A DNA stretch of 64,000 bases from Lingula anatina (Eukaryota; Brachiopoda; Lingulata; Lingulida; Lingulidae). The DNA is taken from positions 399,055 through 463,054 of the forward strand of contig NW_019773648.1 of assembly GCF_001039355.2 (NCBI RefSeq). Reading direction: 5' to 3'. A model generated the notes under the pieces. It was given only the letters and a program-made list of their open reading frames with translations, was not told the DNA's origin and did no database searches. The translations under genes and the position numbers were made by a program. Positions 1-12,530 of this stretch are shown here, piece by piece (within the stretch, counting starts at the first letter, position 1; each line of letters opens with the position of its first letter).

Positions 1-1253
1 AATGTTACTTATGAAATTATGTAGGTAATAGAACATTTCTGAGTCCAAAACTTAAGTTTAAAATAAAACAAAGTTGTTTTTCTTTATTTTGCACAGACAA
101 ATTCATCGTTTCTTAAATGAATATTTTAAAGGGTTAACAACTGTTTTTATGAGATTCACATTTAAGAATAAATAGTGTAAAGAACCCATAGGAATACAAT
201 ATATATTCCATTTTACAACCAAAATGGTGGTTTTCACAATTAATTTGGAAACTGTTCTTGCCATCCAATCACATGATGGCTGTACTCTGTAATAATCTTT
301 TGAAATATTAAAATATATTAAAAAATTACAATACAGACTAATTTTGAATGTCAAAACTGATTCAGTACCCCAGTAACTATTGGTAAGAAGGGGGAAATTG
401 TCATTTACTCCAGGAGAATCAATAAAAAACAGAGGGTAAAAAAACAACAGGATATAATTTTATTTTCAAAACAATGGTACAAGTATACATGCACAGGAAG
501 TCCATATGCATGGTCGCTAGTAAGAATACACAAAGTATTTAGTTATACAAAGTGTGTAAAAATGTAAAAAATACATAAATAAAAACAAAAAATATTTCCA
601 AAATTAATATAAAATTTTCACTTTCATTGCACTTGGTTGAACTTAATGACTTTCCTATTTTTTTATTTATTTTTTGCTGAAGAAATTTTCATACATGTTC
701 CGTCTTCAAATGCATTATCTCAAAATACATAAGCTATCCTTTTAAGACTTAAAATAAGAGAAAAATATGCTGATCACCAAGGACAATTTATGTCTTTATT
801 CAAAACAGTTCCATATGCTTGTATTTGATATCTGATATTAAAATATGGAAATATGTAACTTGCTTCCTAAAAGGGCTGTACCTGTATATGTGAACACCAG
901 GCATTATATACTGGATATAAATGGATGTGGACTGTAAATATATTCAAAATACCTCTTTTACTATTCTGACATTTTTTTCTTTTTAAATTCTTGTTTGAAT
1001 GTGAAAATCAGTCTGGCTCCTGGGAGTCCAATTAGAAAAAAAGTGTCCATAATAACACTTGTTTGCAACACTGCCATCCAATTATCTTAAAGAAATACCA
1101 CCGAAGTCATTATTTCTTTTTAAAAATTCAATTTTTATGTTTCAAAAAATGTAAGTGCTGCCAAAGAATACTAATTTTCACTAAGGGCTTGGTGACAGTT
1201 TTTTTAATATGACTAATAGGAATGCATGATAATGATGCAGCATATCGTTGTGA
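1..1253. other. AT-rich non-coding stretch, perhaps 3' UTR of a minus-strand gene
   Basis: No convincing coding exon is visible on either strand. If the minus-strand terminal exon proposed at 1254-1322 is real, this stretch would be its 3' untranslated region. Several TTTATT words (AATAAA on the minus strand) would serve as polyadenylation signals, one near 81-88. This is inference from position only. Confidence 0.25.
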
Positions 1254-2378
1254 TCACTTTTCAGGGCACTTAAAAGCCTGGCAGAGATTCTGTAATATCT
1301 GAAATAACTGTTCTTCTTTTATCTGGGAAAGAAAATCAGAACAAATTCAGAATTTACAATATCCATGCAACTAAAAATAAAAACAATCTGTTCAATATAT
1401 AGGTCCATTTAACATTTAAAAAATTGACTAACAATGAGCGAGGGACGGAAGATATGTCGAAGTGGTAATTAACTAACAGAAGTCTAGGAACTCACATAAT
1501 AAAATAATAATTACTGGCTTTATCTTTTTTCATACAGAAAACATAAATGGATTATATTTTAAACCTTTATCACTGTTGATCTTAGAACCATATAACATTC
1601 TCCAATAGATGTACTTCATTTTAACTTTAGTAAAAAATCTACAACTTCAACAGTAAGCGAGTATGGTGTATAAATGTCTCAACTTTCATTTTCATACCTG
1701 TACTAGCAAGTCATGGATATTAAAATTTTCCATGATTTATAAAATAAACCCTACACTTTCAAATGGATCTTTATACTGAAAATGAGTGTTAACTGATCAT
1801 GAAAAAAGCTCATATTACATAAATACTTCTACCATTCTGCATGTATATCCAAACATCTTTTTCCTTACATCGATGTTAGAAAGTTTTTAAATTTTTATCA
1901 GCCTGAAAAAAAGACAAGGGAAATGTTAAATCTTGCCAAATACTCCCCTGACCTATTGCTAATTATTACAAATAAAAGGTGATGTATTCATAATTCAATC
2001 AATATATACAACTGTCAAGCACTGCACATTACTTCACATGACAGGTGCTCGCAATGCTACGTTATACAGCTACACTACACGTACGTACTAAGGCACATGT
2101 CGTTATATGTAATATTAGTATTCTAAATAATACTAGATCAAAAGTTAATCTTAAAACTGAACTGTAGTCGGAGTTAGATTACTCTGAATGAGCCTGCGTC
2201 GGTCACACGTTGCACATTTTAACAACAAATCTACAAGATACAATGTATAACAAATGTGTTTAATTATTTACAGTTTGTAGTGGAGCGAAACTAGTACATT
2301 TCTCGTAATAAAAAGCATTTATATATATTTTACAATCTAAATAATTTGCATACGTACCTGATAATGAGTCTCTGACAT
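1254..2378 (-). CDS. Fragmentary minus-strand gene, product unknown (first and last coding exons proposed)
   Basis: Two pieces suggest a gene on the minus strand. At 2358-2378 an ATG opens a 7-codon exon (MSETHYQ) that ends in a good donor, CAG|gtacgt. At 1254-1322 a strong acceptor (pyrimidine tract then cccag) opens a 22-codon exon, starting IKEEQLFQILQNLCQAF, that ends in TGA. Both junctions are phase 0, so they could join directly or through exons I did not find between 1323 and 2357. One further acceptor near 1903 leads to a stop after eight codons and could be an alternative last exon. I do not recognise the protein. The call rests only on splice-site quality and phase. Confidence 0.22.
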
Positions 2379-2379
2379 G

Positions 2380-2720
2380 CTATAAATATGTGGGTTCCAT
2401 ATTTCAGCAAGGATAAAAATCATAACTTGCCGCACAACCTACTTCACCTGTCTCTGCCTCGTGGTAAATAGTGGGGTTTCGTTGGAAAGCACCTCAGTTT
2501 ACCTCTCGTTTAGTGGGCGGGATTTCGGTAAATTTACTAAATTTGTATTAAGTTTTTGGTCTTTGATAAAAGGAATGTTTATTCTGTTTCTTAAATTTAT
2601 ATTTGACTTAATATGGGTCTATAAAAGTGCATTTTAGCACCCAAATCTGCGCGTCACATGATTTGTATCACATGACTTTTTTGAACTTCCACAGTTCAAG
2701 GTCAAAAAAATGCTGTCGTA
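2380..2720. promoter_or_regulatory. Possible promoter region with paired TCACATGA boxes
   Basis: This stretch lies just upstream of the proposed minus-strand ATG at 2378. It holds GTCACATGAT (2653-2662) and ATCACATGAC (2667-2676), two M-box/E-box-like sites 14 bases apart. A TCAAGGTCA nuclear-receptor half-site follows at 2696-2704. MiT/TFE and ERR/SF-1 factors recognise such words in animals. Use here is inference. Confidence 0.25.
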
Positions 2721-3609
2721 GCAAGTTATGGAACATCATTGCTTTGCGTGAAAATTGAGGTTAGTCACAAACTTTTTTGGATGAATAAACGTAATTTTAA
2801 GTTCGGGAAATGAATGAGATGTGCACTCTTATCGGAGGTGCCTCAGGGGAGAAATTTTGCTCTGTTTTTTCACAACTTTTCAGATTTTCTATCGAGACTT
2901 CTTAACCAGAGAGTGTGCGGGAAATTCCCTTCAAAATCGAAAACCTGGATATATATTCGACCATTTTATTAATTTTAAGCCAATTTCGTACTTGGAAACA
3001 ATTTCCTCGCAATATAGTCCCTCGCTATACAAAAGCATTTTCGGACACGTAAAATTTTCAGTTTTCTGGATTCGGAGAAAAATAACTGTAACTCTGTACA
3101 GTGCATTGACAAAAGCTTACAGTTTTTCAATAGACGGATAACTCGTCGTTTAGTCTCTAAAATATGGAAAGTCAATTCACTGTAGTTTTTTCGCAAAGTT
3201 TATTAATTTCAGACGTACGCATTTTTCATCGCGCCGCTTTTTTGGCGCTATTTCGTGACGCGGATGTACAAAAAAATCCATGACGTTTCAAATCACACCT
3301 AAATCCTGACAGTATTGTCAAATACATGTTTGATAATTGATTTATTCTGAAATTTCTGTCCTCCTTTTTTCTTAGCTGTAACGTTTCCCCTTCAGCATTT
3401 TAAAGTTTATTTCTGGTAACTATCTTACAGCACTGTAATGAATGTAGGTAGTGTACGTCATACGCGACACATATGTAAGGCTTGCCTCTCCACAACACGC
3501 AGTCTCACACTTTATAACACAACCAATACAAAAACCGTGATGATGATACATTTCTTATATCTGGTCGCACATATTCTTCACCAAATGACTTATTTACTTC
3601 GTCACATAG
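2721..3609. other. Gap with no exon recognised
   Basis: I looked here for upstream exons of the CEMIP-like gene, in particular the part that precedes the beta-helix in vertebrate CEMIP, and found none. Open frames at 2821-3141 (+) and 2975-3196 (-) overlap each other, resemble nothing I know and lack splice context. Confidence 0.4.
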
Positions 3610-3888
3610 GTAGTACATGGCTTCAAAGCGTTTCATGTTCAAGGGGTCGAATTTGTTCATCTGGGACAACAGAGCGTTGAAGGTAAGTCAAACTTTTCGT
3701 TTCTCTATTTTCAAATTTTTTATAGATTTTGATCGCATTATTGCCAAGTACTACAGTCTACGAGAAATTTCTTGGAATAAGCTCAGATATGTATGGGATG
3801 TTTGTTTTTTAGATAAATAAAAGCACTCTCGCTCACACACAACCCATTCACCCCACAAACAGTGAAGCAAGCACACACACTTAACGCG

Positions 3889-3940
<52 letters not shown>

Positions 3941-6900
3941 TACACTAACGCACCGCTAAGTCTCTGCAGTAGCTCTCTTTCCTTTTTAGGTTCTTACCCG
4001 ATTCACTTTCACATGGCCATGGACTTGAGAGGAAACAATGCTGACGCCATAGTGGCACAGAATTCAATCCACCACACCTTTTCCAGGTGCTTGACGACCC
4101 ATCAAACCAGCGGTGTCAAGGTGAGAGGATTATCTTAAAAATCATACTTGAAAGATGTATGTGTACAGGTACGACAATAATGTGCCCTGGAATGGAATTA
4201 AGGACAAAATATGCTAAATTAGTAGAATTTCGAGATTTGACATCAGCTACGGCTCTTCTGAAAAAAAATATCAATCGATAACATACAATAACTTGTAGAT
4301 AAACAGATAAAGGAATGAACAAACAAATGAATGAATAAAAATATAGAAATATATTAGAACGTCAAAGGCATAGTTACTGCACGTGATTTACGATTACAAC
4401 GTGACTCTCGCCAACGTCACTTTCATTTTTACAATGTATCATAAAAAAATTAATGATATATTGCTTTTGGAAATCAAAGAATGGGAATATTTGAAACACT
4501 GAATAGCAAAAGAGCAGAGAATTGCACTTAAATAATTCCATGAAATGACCGTCTATTTGTATTTCATCAGACTCCCCCCCCCCCCCCCCCCCCCACATAT
4601 AAAAAAGGAACAGCAAACGCCGATAACTGCGTGCATTGCTACATGTATGTAATTCCCTAACCCTCGATTCCAGTTGTGAAGACGCAAAACATTATGCCAG
4701 TGCAAACGAGGCTTTGGTTTGGAAGAAAGGTGGCGTGTATATTTGCATTATCATTTTGGTTATAGTTGTTCAGCAATTATCGTATTCAATGTCTATGTTT
4801 GATGTAGGTAACTGACAACGTCGCGTACCTCCACTTTGGCCATTGTTTCTTCCTGGAGGATGGCGGAGAGAAATACAATGAATTTGGTGGAAACCTTGTC
4901 CTTGGGACTCTGAGAGGTTCTCTCCTTCCGTCTGATATGAGGTGAGTTGCACATATAATAATGGCAGCACTTTAGGCAGCTAAAGCCTCGGTCACAACCG
5001 GACGCACGAATTTCAGGATCGTATGTCCCCTGCGATTTTTGGGTGTTGCGGAGGCCGTAGAGGTCGTAGAGGTAATGGAAAGTCTGCCTTGCGAGTCGCA
5101 AGGGTCACATGAGATGTCCTTTCAGGCAGGGACGCTAAATGCAAGGAACGATGGTCGTAAAAATTGTACACATTTCTTGAGTATGTCTTGCTTCCTGTGT
5201 ACCTGGCACACACTCACCACTTACGAAGGGAATGCAACGCACGGCGAAAGTAGTGCCCTTTTGCGTCAGTTTTGCTTCACACTTACTCAACACGCAAAGG
5301 AGACTTGCTCCTTCATTGCTTGCAACGTGCGTCTTGCACAACGTGCGTCTCTTTTACTAACTCTGTGCGAGGAAGCAAGTTGCGCTTGCGGCCTCGCTGT
5401 TCGCAGGCTATTCGTAGAATTTCTTGGACATGTCCAACATCCTCCGTACAGGTACGTTCTTACGGGCTGTCTGCGAACTCGAAATTTCGTAAGGACTTGC
5501 GTGGGACGTGAGATTCTGCGCAAAATTTGGACGCAAACAGCCCGTAAGAGCCCGTACGGCCGGTTGTGACCGAGGCTTTACATGTCGAAATCAACGAACG
5601 AAATCAACAGGGCATAGGCAACGTCCTGAACTTTGGAATTTTTTTCAAACGCGTATAGTGCACTTCTACAGTCATTTCAATATTCTTATCAAATAGCTTA
5701 TCATATAACCATCAGCACTGAAATTCGAGATCTATAGACTTATTATCATTATTCCACGTAAATGACAGTCTCCCAGACACGTGCTGGTTATTATCGGCCA
5801 GACACTGGTAGTTTATCATTTTCCGTAAATGGAATACGATGAAATCAAATGTTATATATAATATTTATTTTGTCTCATTGTTATATTTAACGGCTTAATT
5901 TCAAATTTCTCGCCTCTTTGATCGCCCGATTCAGACATCAAAAATGACAACAAATATGGCGTTCCTCATTTACAAATTGTTACATTATTTCACCGAATGG
6001 GGAGGTTATTAATTTCAACCAAAATAGACAAAAATCTCGTAACAAGCCTTTGTTGATTTTTCCAGACCGGCGTCTTTCTGGTTTACCAATCCACTGGTGT
6101 ATTGCAGAAACAACGTTGCCGCAGGATCAGAAGTAAGAAACCTATCGTAAACATTTCGTTTTTTTCTTCTTCTTTTTTTAACTTCAATTTTTTATACATA
6201 ATTTCCAGCAACCCCCATACATTTTACTAGCTGTATATACTCCTGTTGTAAGATATGCTTGGTCGTTACGTAATTCGACGCCCGTCTATTACTTTCTTAA
6301 CTTCATAATAATTATCATACAACTACCACATCCACTACTTAACCATTTCTGCTAATACTAATACTACATATGCACTACTACGGCTTTATGTTTTTAATCC
6401 GTCACTTCAACATTAATTCACAAATGTTCCTCACTTTAAAGGACGTGGCAATATGTTTGCCCTCACATTTCAACATTAATTTGTCCGTTTCTCACTTTAA
6501 GGTGCGAAGCTTTATACATTTACCCCCACATTTCAACATTAAATCACAAAAGGGCGTGGGTTTATATATTTACCCCAACATTTCAGCATAAATTAACACA
6601 TGTCCATCACTTTTAGGGGCGTGGTTTCATATGTTCATTCCCACATTTCAGCATTAACACACACATGTCCATCACTTTTAGGGGCGTGGCTTTATGTACG
6701 TGTTTCCCTTGGAACCCAGAGGGATGTCTCAGGGCAAGGGTTTGATGGCTCTCGGGGAGGCCGCCAGGACTCCTTTACTACAGTTTGAAAACAATGTGGC
6801 CCATTCCAACGCATTAGTGAGTATCTTTAACTACCTTTCGTGGTTTTAGGGCCATTAAAATACGTTGTACTTGTGTGTGTGTGGGGGGGGGGGGGGGGGG

Positions 6901-7594
6901 GAGAGAGAAGGAGGGGGTGCAGCGTGTACGGGAATGGTTTACGTACACGTAAAAAAAAGAAATAAAAAGGAAACTGGCTTTACGGCAGTGATCAAGTTTT
7001 TCTTTTTCTCTCAGCATAAAATGCACGCTACATCTATGTCCAGTTATTGTTAAAAATCACTGGGAATTTCTGATTTCAGATTCAAAAATTTCCATATGTC
7101 ATCAAGGTAAACCCTATCCAAAAATTTACGATATATAAACCCGTCTTTGAGTTTATTAATAACTATGAAGTTCAATGGAAAAATAATGGGGTTTGCCTTG
7201 TTTTGCCTGTTATACTTTTTCCTTTGGGGAGAGGAGGGGGAGATGGGGGGGGGGGGAGGGACACACGTGATTACGCTCTTCCCTCCTCTGGCTTCACCCC
7301 TGCGTGTTTATCTTCTTGTAAAATTCTCTGAGTAAATGAATTACCCATTTTTTTCACCACAATCCTTTCATTCTCTTCTACAGGCAGGTCTTTGGATGGA
7401 TAATATTCTGGGACAGGCGGGAGAGGTCATTGCTACAGGGAACGCTTACATGCCAGAGATAGTTCTAGAAAATAACACCGTGATTCCGTATGAGGTGGTG
7501 CTTTCTCGTTTTACCGGCTACAAAAACAAAATCCAGAATGCCTGGGTCCGTGGTTCTCCTATGAGAATGTCACAGTGCTCGTGAGTGTCATGAT

Positions 7595-7630
<36 letters not shown>

Positions 7631-10308
7631 GGTGCTATGAAAAGGAGACTTACCATTGTGTTAAGTAAAGTCGCAAATACTTTTTAGAAAAAACAAAAAC
7701 TTTTCGCTTCACGAATGTCTTGTTTTATCATACATGTACCTAAACTCTGGTTAAATGAGGAAATATTTCAACACCATTACATCTGTGATTTCAACAAGGT
7801 GCGTGAACTAAGAGAAAATGTATCTTGATCTATATTGTCCCATTTTTCAGCTTCTCTGATAGTCTACGCGGCATGACATTTGCCTTGTAAGTGAATATCC
7901 AACTACATGTTTAACCTCTCTATCTGTATTTGTTTGTCGTTAAGAATTTTTTGTTTATCAGTCTTATGGAATAAGGTATTAATGAATTGGTTAATAATTT
8001 ATAAAATATACTAAACCTTCTAAAAGAAGGTCAGACCTATTTTTTATTAGTTTGTTAGCTAACACAAAAAGTGAAGGGCGGATTTCAGAAATTTTCAGGA
8101 TATGACCGGATATGTTACATGGGCTCACATAAAATTCGATAATATTTTAACGGTGGCCCATTACATAATTAATAACTTAATTCATCAGTAGTGAGAATCA
8201 GTGCTCGAGAAATATGCTAGAGATTCAATCTACATGTTCTCTGTTTATTTGTACACCTCAGAGCTGGAGCCTATCCACAGTATGTGAGAGACAGTGTTTT
8301 CGTCGGCCAGTCAGCCAACACCGGAGAACCGGCTGTGATTCTAGACAGAAATACCAGAAGATATATTCGCCTGCCAAGGTCTACGCCAGATCAACGGATG
8401 TGAGTTTTTATTGACTGTTCAATGTACCTGTATTGATATATTCAATACTGATGTAATGTTTTTCTATTTATCAGTGGATGACATAAGATACTAGTGAATC
8501 AGCTATAGCTGTATGCATCCATATAGATCTACTGTGTTTGGTATAATGTTCAAGCTCTCGGCCTCCTGCCTCTAGCCTAGGACATTGTACAGGGCGTAGA
8601 TCTTTTTAGGAGCATTTGAATCTAAATTAATTATTTTTTTGTATCAGTGTATACAAGATCTCTACGGTGATTTATGATGAATCGTGATTTATAGATGTTT
8701 CAATTACCATGTAGCCTCTATCGAGGAGGTTTTGTTTTTTATGTCTAGCTGGCTGGACATTCACGAGGTATGGGGATGTACCTGAGATACAATGTAGTCC
8801 GAAATCCATTATTCATTATAAATTGATTCGTCTCAAAGCGGTCTACAGCCGGTTATTTCAAAGGTGGTTTTTCAGAGTCGACTGTCCGAACTCATTGCTA
8901 ATTATATTTATTATCAGTATTTGTATCGAGTAGTTTTGTCTCAAGTAGGTTCCAATAACGACAGAACTTTTTCGAAATGGATGTGTTGTAAGTGCACTGA
9001 AGATGACTGGGATGAAAATCGTAGGGCACTTTCCCAATGAAACTATCGTTCTATGTAGATTGATCCAACTCCGCGGGAGTTCCTGCTGAATGCGATCAGG
9101 TTAACTAATTAACACGCGTCCTCCTGGCTTTGAGAAGAAAGCAGAAAAGCATCTGATTATACGAGTACGTTGGAAACAAAACAAGGGGAGGCGTGTTAAT
9201 CTTACGTGCAGTACCTATTTACGCCAGGCGTGACAGAGCCTTAAAATCTATTATATGCACAACTTAAGGCGTACGAACCCTTTTCTTTTCCTGCGTATGA
9301 AAATGGAACATATAAAGCAACATGTGAAAATGTTTTCGAACATGACATACTCAATACATTTTATCTCTCTCTCTGTGTGCGGACGTTCATCAACGTTTGC
9401 CTGCGTACTTAAGACATAGTATACGACGTACAGTGTAAGTCTCAAGAACCCCCTTGCGTTTGTCTGCGTAGGGACTTTTTTCTCATACGTTATATTATTG
9501 CTTTGCGCTGAATGTGACAGTGCCTTAACAGTGTATAACTTTTTTCAGAAACACGCCCGTGACAGGGGCTCTGTTTTACGATCACGCGGTATACTTCGAG
9601 AACAACTGGTTCGCAGGATTTAAGAATGATCAGTATCGCCTGGCTGGTGCCATTGGCTTTAAGAGAAGAGATACAGGGTTCACATCTCCCACCAACGGAG
9701 TCCGGTCAGCCAAGTTTGCGTTCAGAGGCGGATCGGTAATGGTTTTGTTATATATATGTGTGTGTGTGTGTGTGTGAAAATAATAAGATATTTATAGATA
9801 AATTTAAATAATACGGTAAAAGTAAAATTGTCGTAAATAATAACTGCATTTGGTCACAAATGACTTTTAATTTTATCTAAGGCATACAATGTTTCTCGTA
9901 AACTAATGCTTTGAGATCGCCCTGCTTTGTGGGAGTTAGATGAACCTTGCAAAGAGAGCTAAAAGTAAAGTAAAACAAAGCAAAGCAAATAAAATCTTTG
10001 ATTCGCCGGTATTGAGAGGTCGGTGAGAGAGGGTTTAACCCCCCTCCCCCCCCCCCCAACTCTCCTTATCTGGTGTTTCCTATATGTCAGGACGGGAATC
10101 GAATGCTTGACGGCGACGAGGCCGATGGGTTTGGCGGCGATGCGGGCGACAGACATAAGGCGACGAGGGACTTTGACGGCAGTGTCACCGGCAGGACGGA
10201 CGTGTTTGTCGTCAAACCAAGGCAGTTTGTGAACACCCAAAACTGCTATAACAAGACGGATTGGAACTTGGCAGTATGCCCGGACCGTATGGCCAAGGTA
10301 CACGCACG

Positions 10309-10340
<32 letters not shown>

Positions 10341-12495
10341 CGCAGGTACACGCAAACAATACAGACAGTTAACCTTCCACACACACACACTAGATAAACT
10401 GCACGCACGCAAATGAAAACACACAAACACACACACGCTTGTTCACTTTTGATACACGCACGCATGCACATGCCAATGATTAAACATAGCGTTACATTGT
10501 ATTTGCTGCAGAAGACGCAATGTTTTTCTTTCTTTATCTTCCCTTTATTACCTTGACTCCGCTATGATGCCAACAATTTGACTTGACATTTTCAGATTCG
10601 GCTCGTCAAAAGCTCACAGGCGGACGTTAAACTCAAAGAAAATATGTACATGGTGCGGGACGACTTTCACAAGCACCTGGAGTACTTTGACGGCGCCAAG
10701 AAAATCGGGCCCCTGGTCATCAACGGCTACAGTTACACCATGCACTTTGTGGGACCATCTCCGGATTATTTGGAGTTCAGGTTGCATGGGTTCGAAAGGT
10801 AAGGCACTGTCTTTAACTGGGTTCCCATAAACCTATCGTACTAGAGGGATCGATCTAACTTCGAACTGAAGGCAATTTAGCGAAAATCCCCTCGGAGATA
10901 GATCGATCCTACTAGTGCAATAGGTTTATTGGAATGGTTCCTGCACTTTGCTTTTGCATCTATTTTACTAAAAGTTTGATATCAACCTATCTCGCGTTCT
11001 TTGTACGTCTTCAATAATTTGCATTGTTTTATTTTACTCCTGGATGTATTCACTCGAAAACAAAAACATGTAATTATTACTATTATTATTATTATTTGTA
11101 GTAGTAGCATTACATTGTAGAAGTACGTGTAGTAGTAGTAGTAGTACAATGTAGTAGTAGTAGTAGTAGTAGTACAAATAGTATCTAGTTGAAAACCGGA
11201 CTTAACAAATAAATCTCTTTACAGGCATTTTCGTGTGAGAATTGGGATCTGTTTCCCTAAAAACTCTTCCTCGTTTACCATCCAGAAGAAGTACTTTGGG
11301 AGTGACTTTACTTTTGCGAGCAGCATTGAGGATTTTGAGACTAAAGCCGCCTCCAGTCACCTCGTAGCTTACTGGGACTCCAGTACCGGGTATTGTATGG
11401 ATAACAAGATAAATGAATACATAAATGAATAGATGATTAGATAAATGAATGAATGTATGACTGGATAAATAAATAATGAATGAATGAATAAACAAAAACA
11501 AACGAACAAACTGGCAAGCAAAAATAAATAAATAAATAAATGAAAAATATTTAACAATGATAAAGAGTTATATTATGTTGGTTGAAGCTGAACGTTTGTT
11601 GCCAAAGTAAGGCGCGTAACATTGACACAAGGACACGAGAGAGAGAGAGATACTCTCGCATGAAAAACCTTATTTAGACAAGTCTTGTGGTTTCCTTGCT
11701 TGCACAGTCACTGCACGTGCCTTTTTTTCCATTTCAGTCTTTTGTTTCTTTACTTCGAAGGCAAAATGAAACGCCTGGACGGCGACGATTTCTCCTGCCC
11801 GCTAAAGAAGTGTCCAATCATAAAAATAACCCGCAACGACGGCGGCTACAGTCCGGCATTCTGTTACCCTGCTGCTTACGGGCCCTACGCTAGGGATCCG
11901 GTGGTAAATAGACATTTCCATAATTACCAAATTGGAACATTTACTGGTGTAACCTGACAGAGAGTTCCCCATGATAGTTCCCCATTTACTTGTACAGGTG
12001 AGCCTCGATCGCCCTAGATTTTGACTCACTAAATGGAGGGCGGACTTTTTGTTACACGGACCCCCAGTTTCGTTACACCATTCGGCACAATCCGATGCAT
12101 TCTATTTTCCAGTCTTTTAATTTGCCGGGATAAAGAGCAATATTTCACACTTGTTAAACGAATCATGTTGATAATGAAATCACGATTGGAGAAATATTAA
12201 GCGGGTGGCGTACCTTTGTAAATAAGAATAAAATGAATTAACAATCGTTTCACCGCATTGGATATTTCAGCCCCCTAACGGTGATGCCATCGTGGAACCG
12301 GCCCCTGCAAAACTGGTTGTGACCCCCAGTCCCGGTGACGGGGTAAGTAACTCTGTAGATAACGGCGCTACTAGTACAATAGTTCCCACCCTCTGCGTCT
12401 CCTTGACGAATACAACTCCCCCCCCCCCCCAGATTGAGTATACATTCTTAGAAATTGTAGACATATACTTCTTTTTTGACATTTTCAGTCTGCCT

Positions 12496-12530
<35 letters not shown>

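Noticed and set aside
2821-3196. Overlapping frames as missing CEMIP N-terminal exons
   Set aside because: The residues do not match G8, GG or beta-helix sequence, and the frames lack acceptor/donor pairs in phase.
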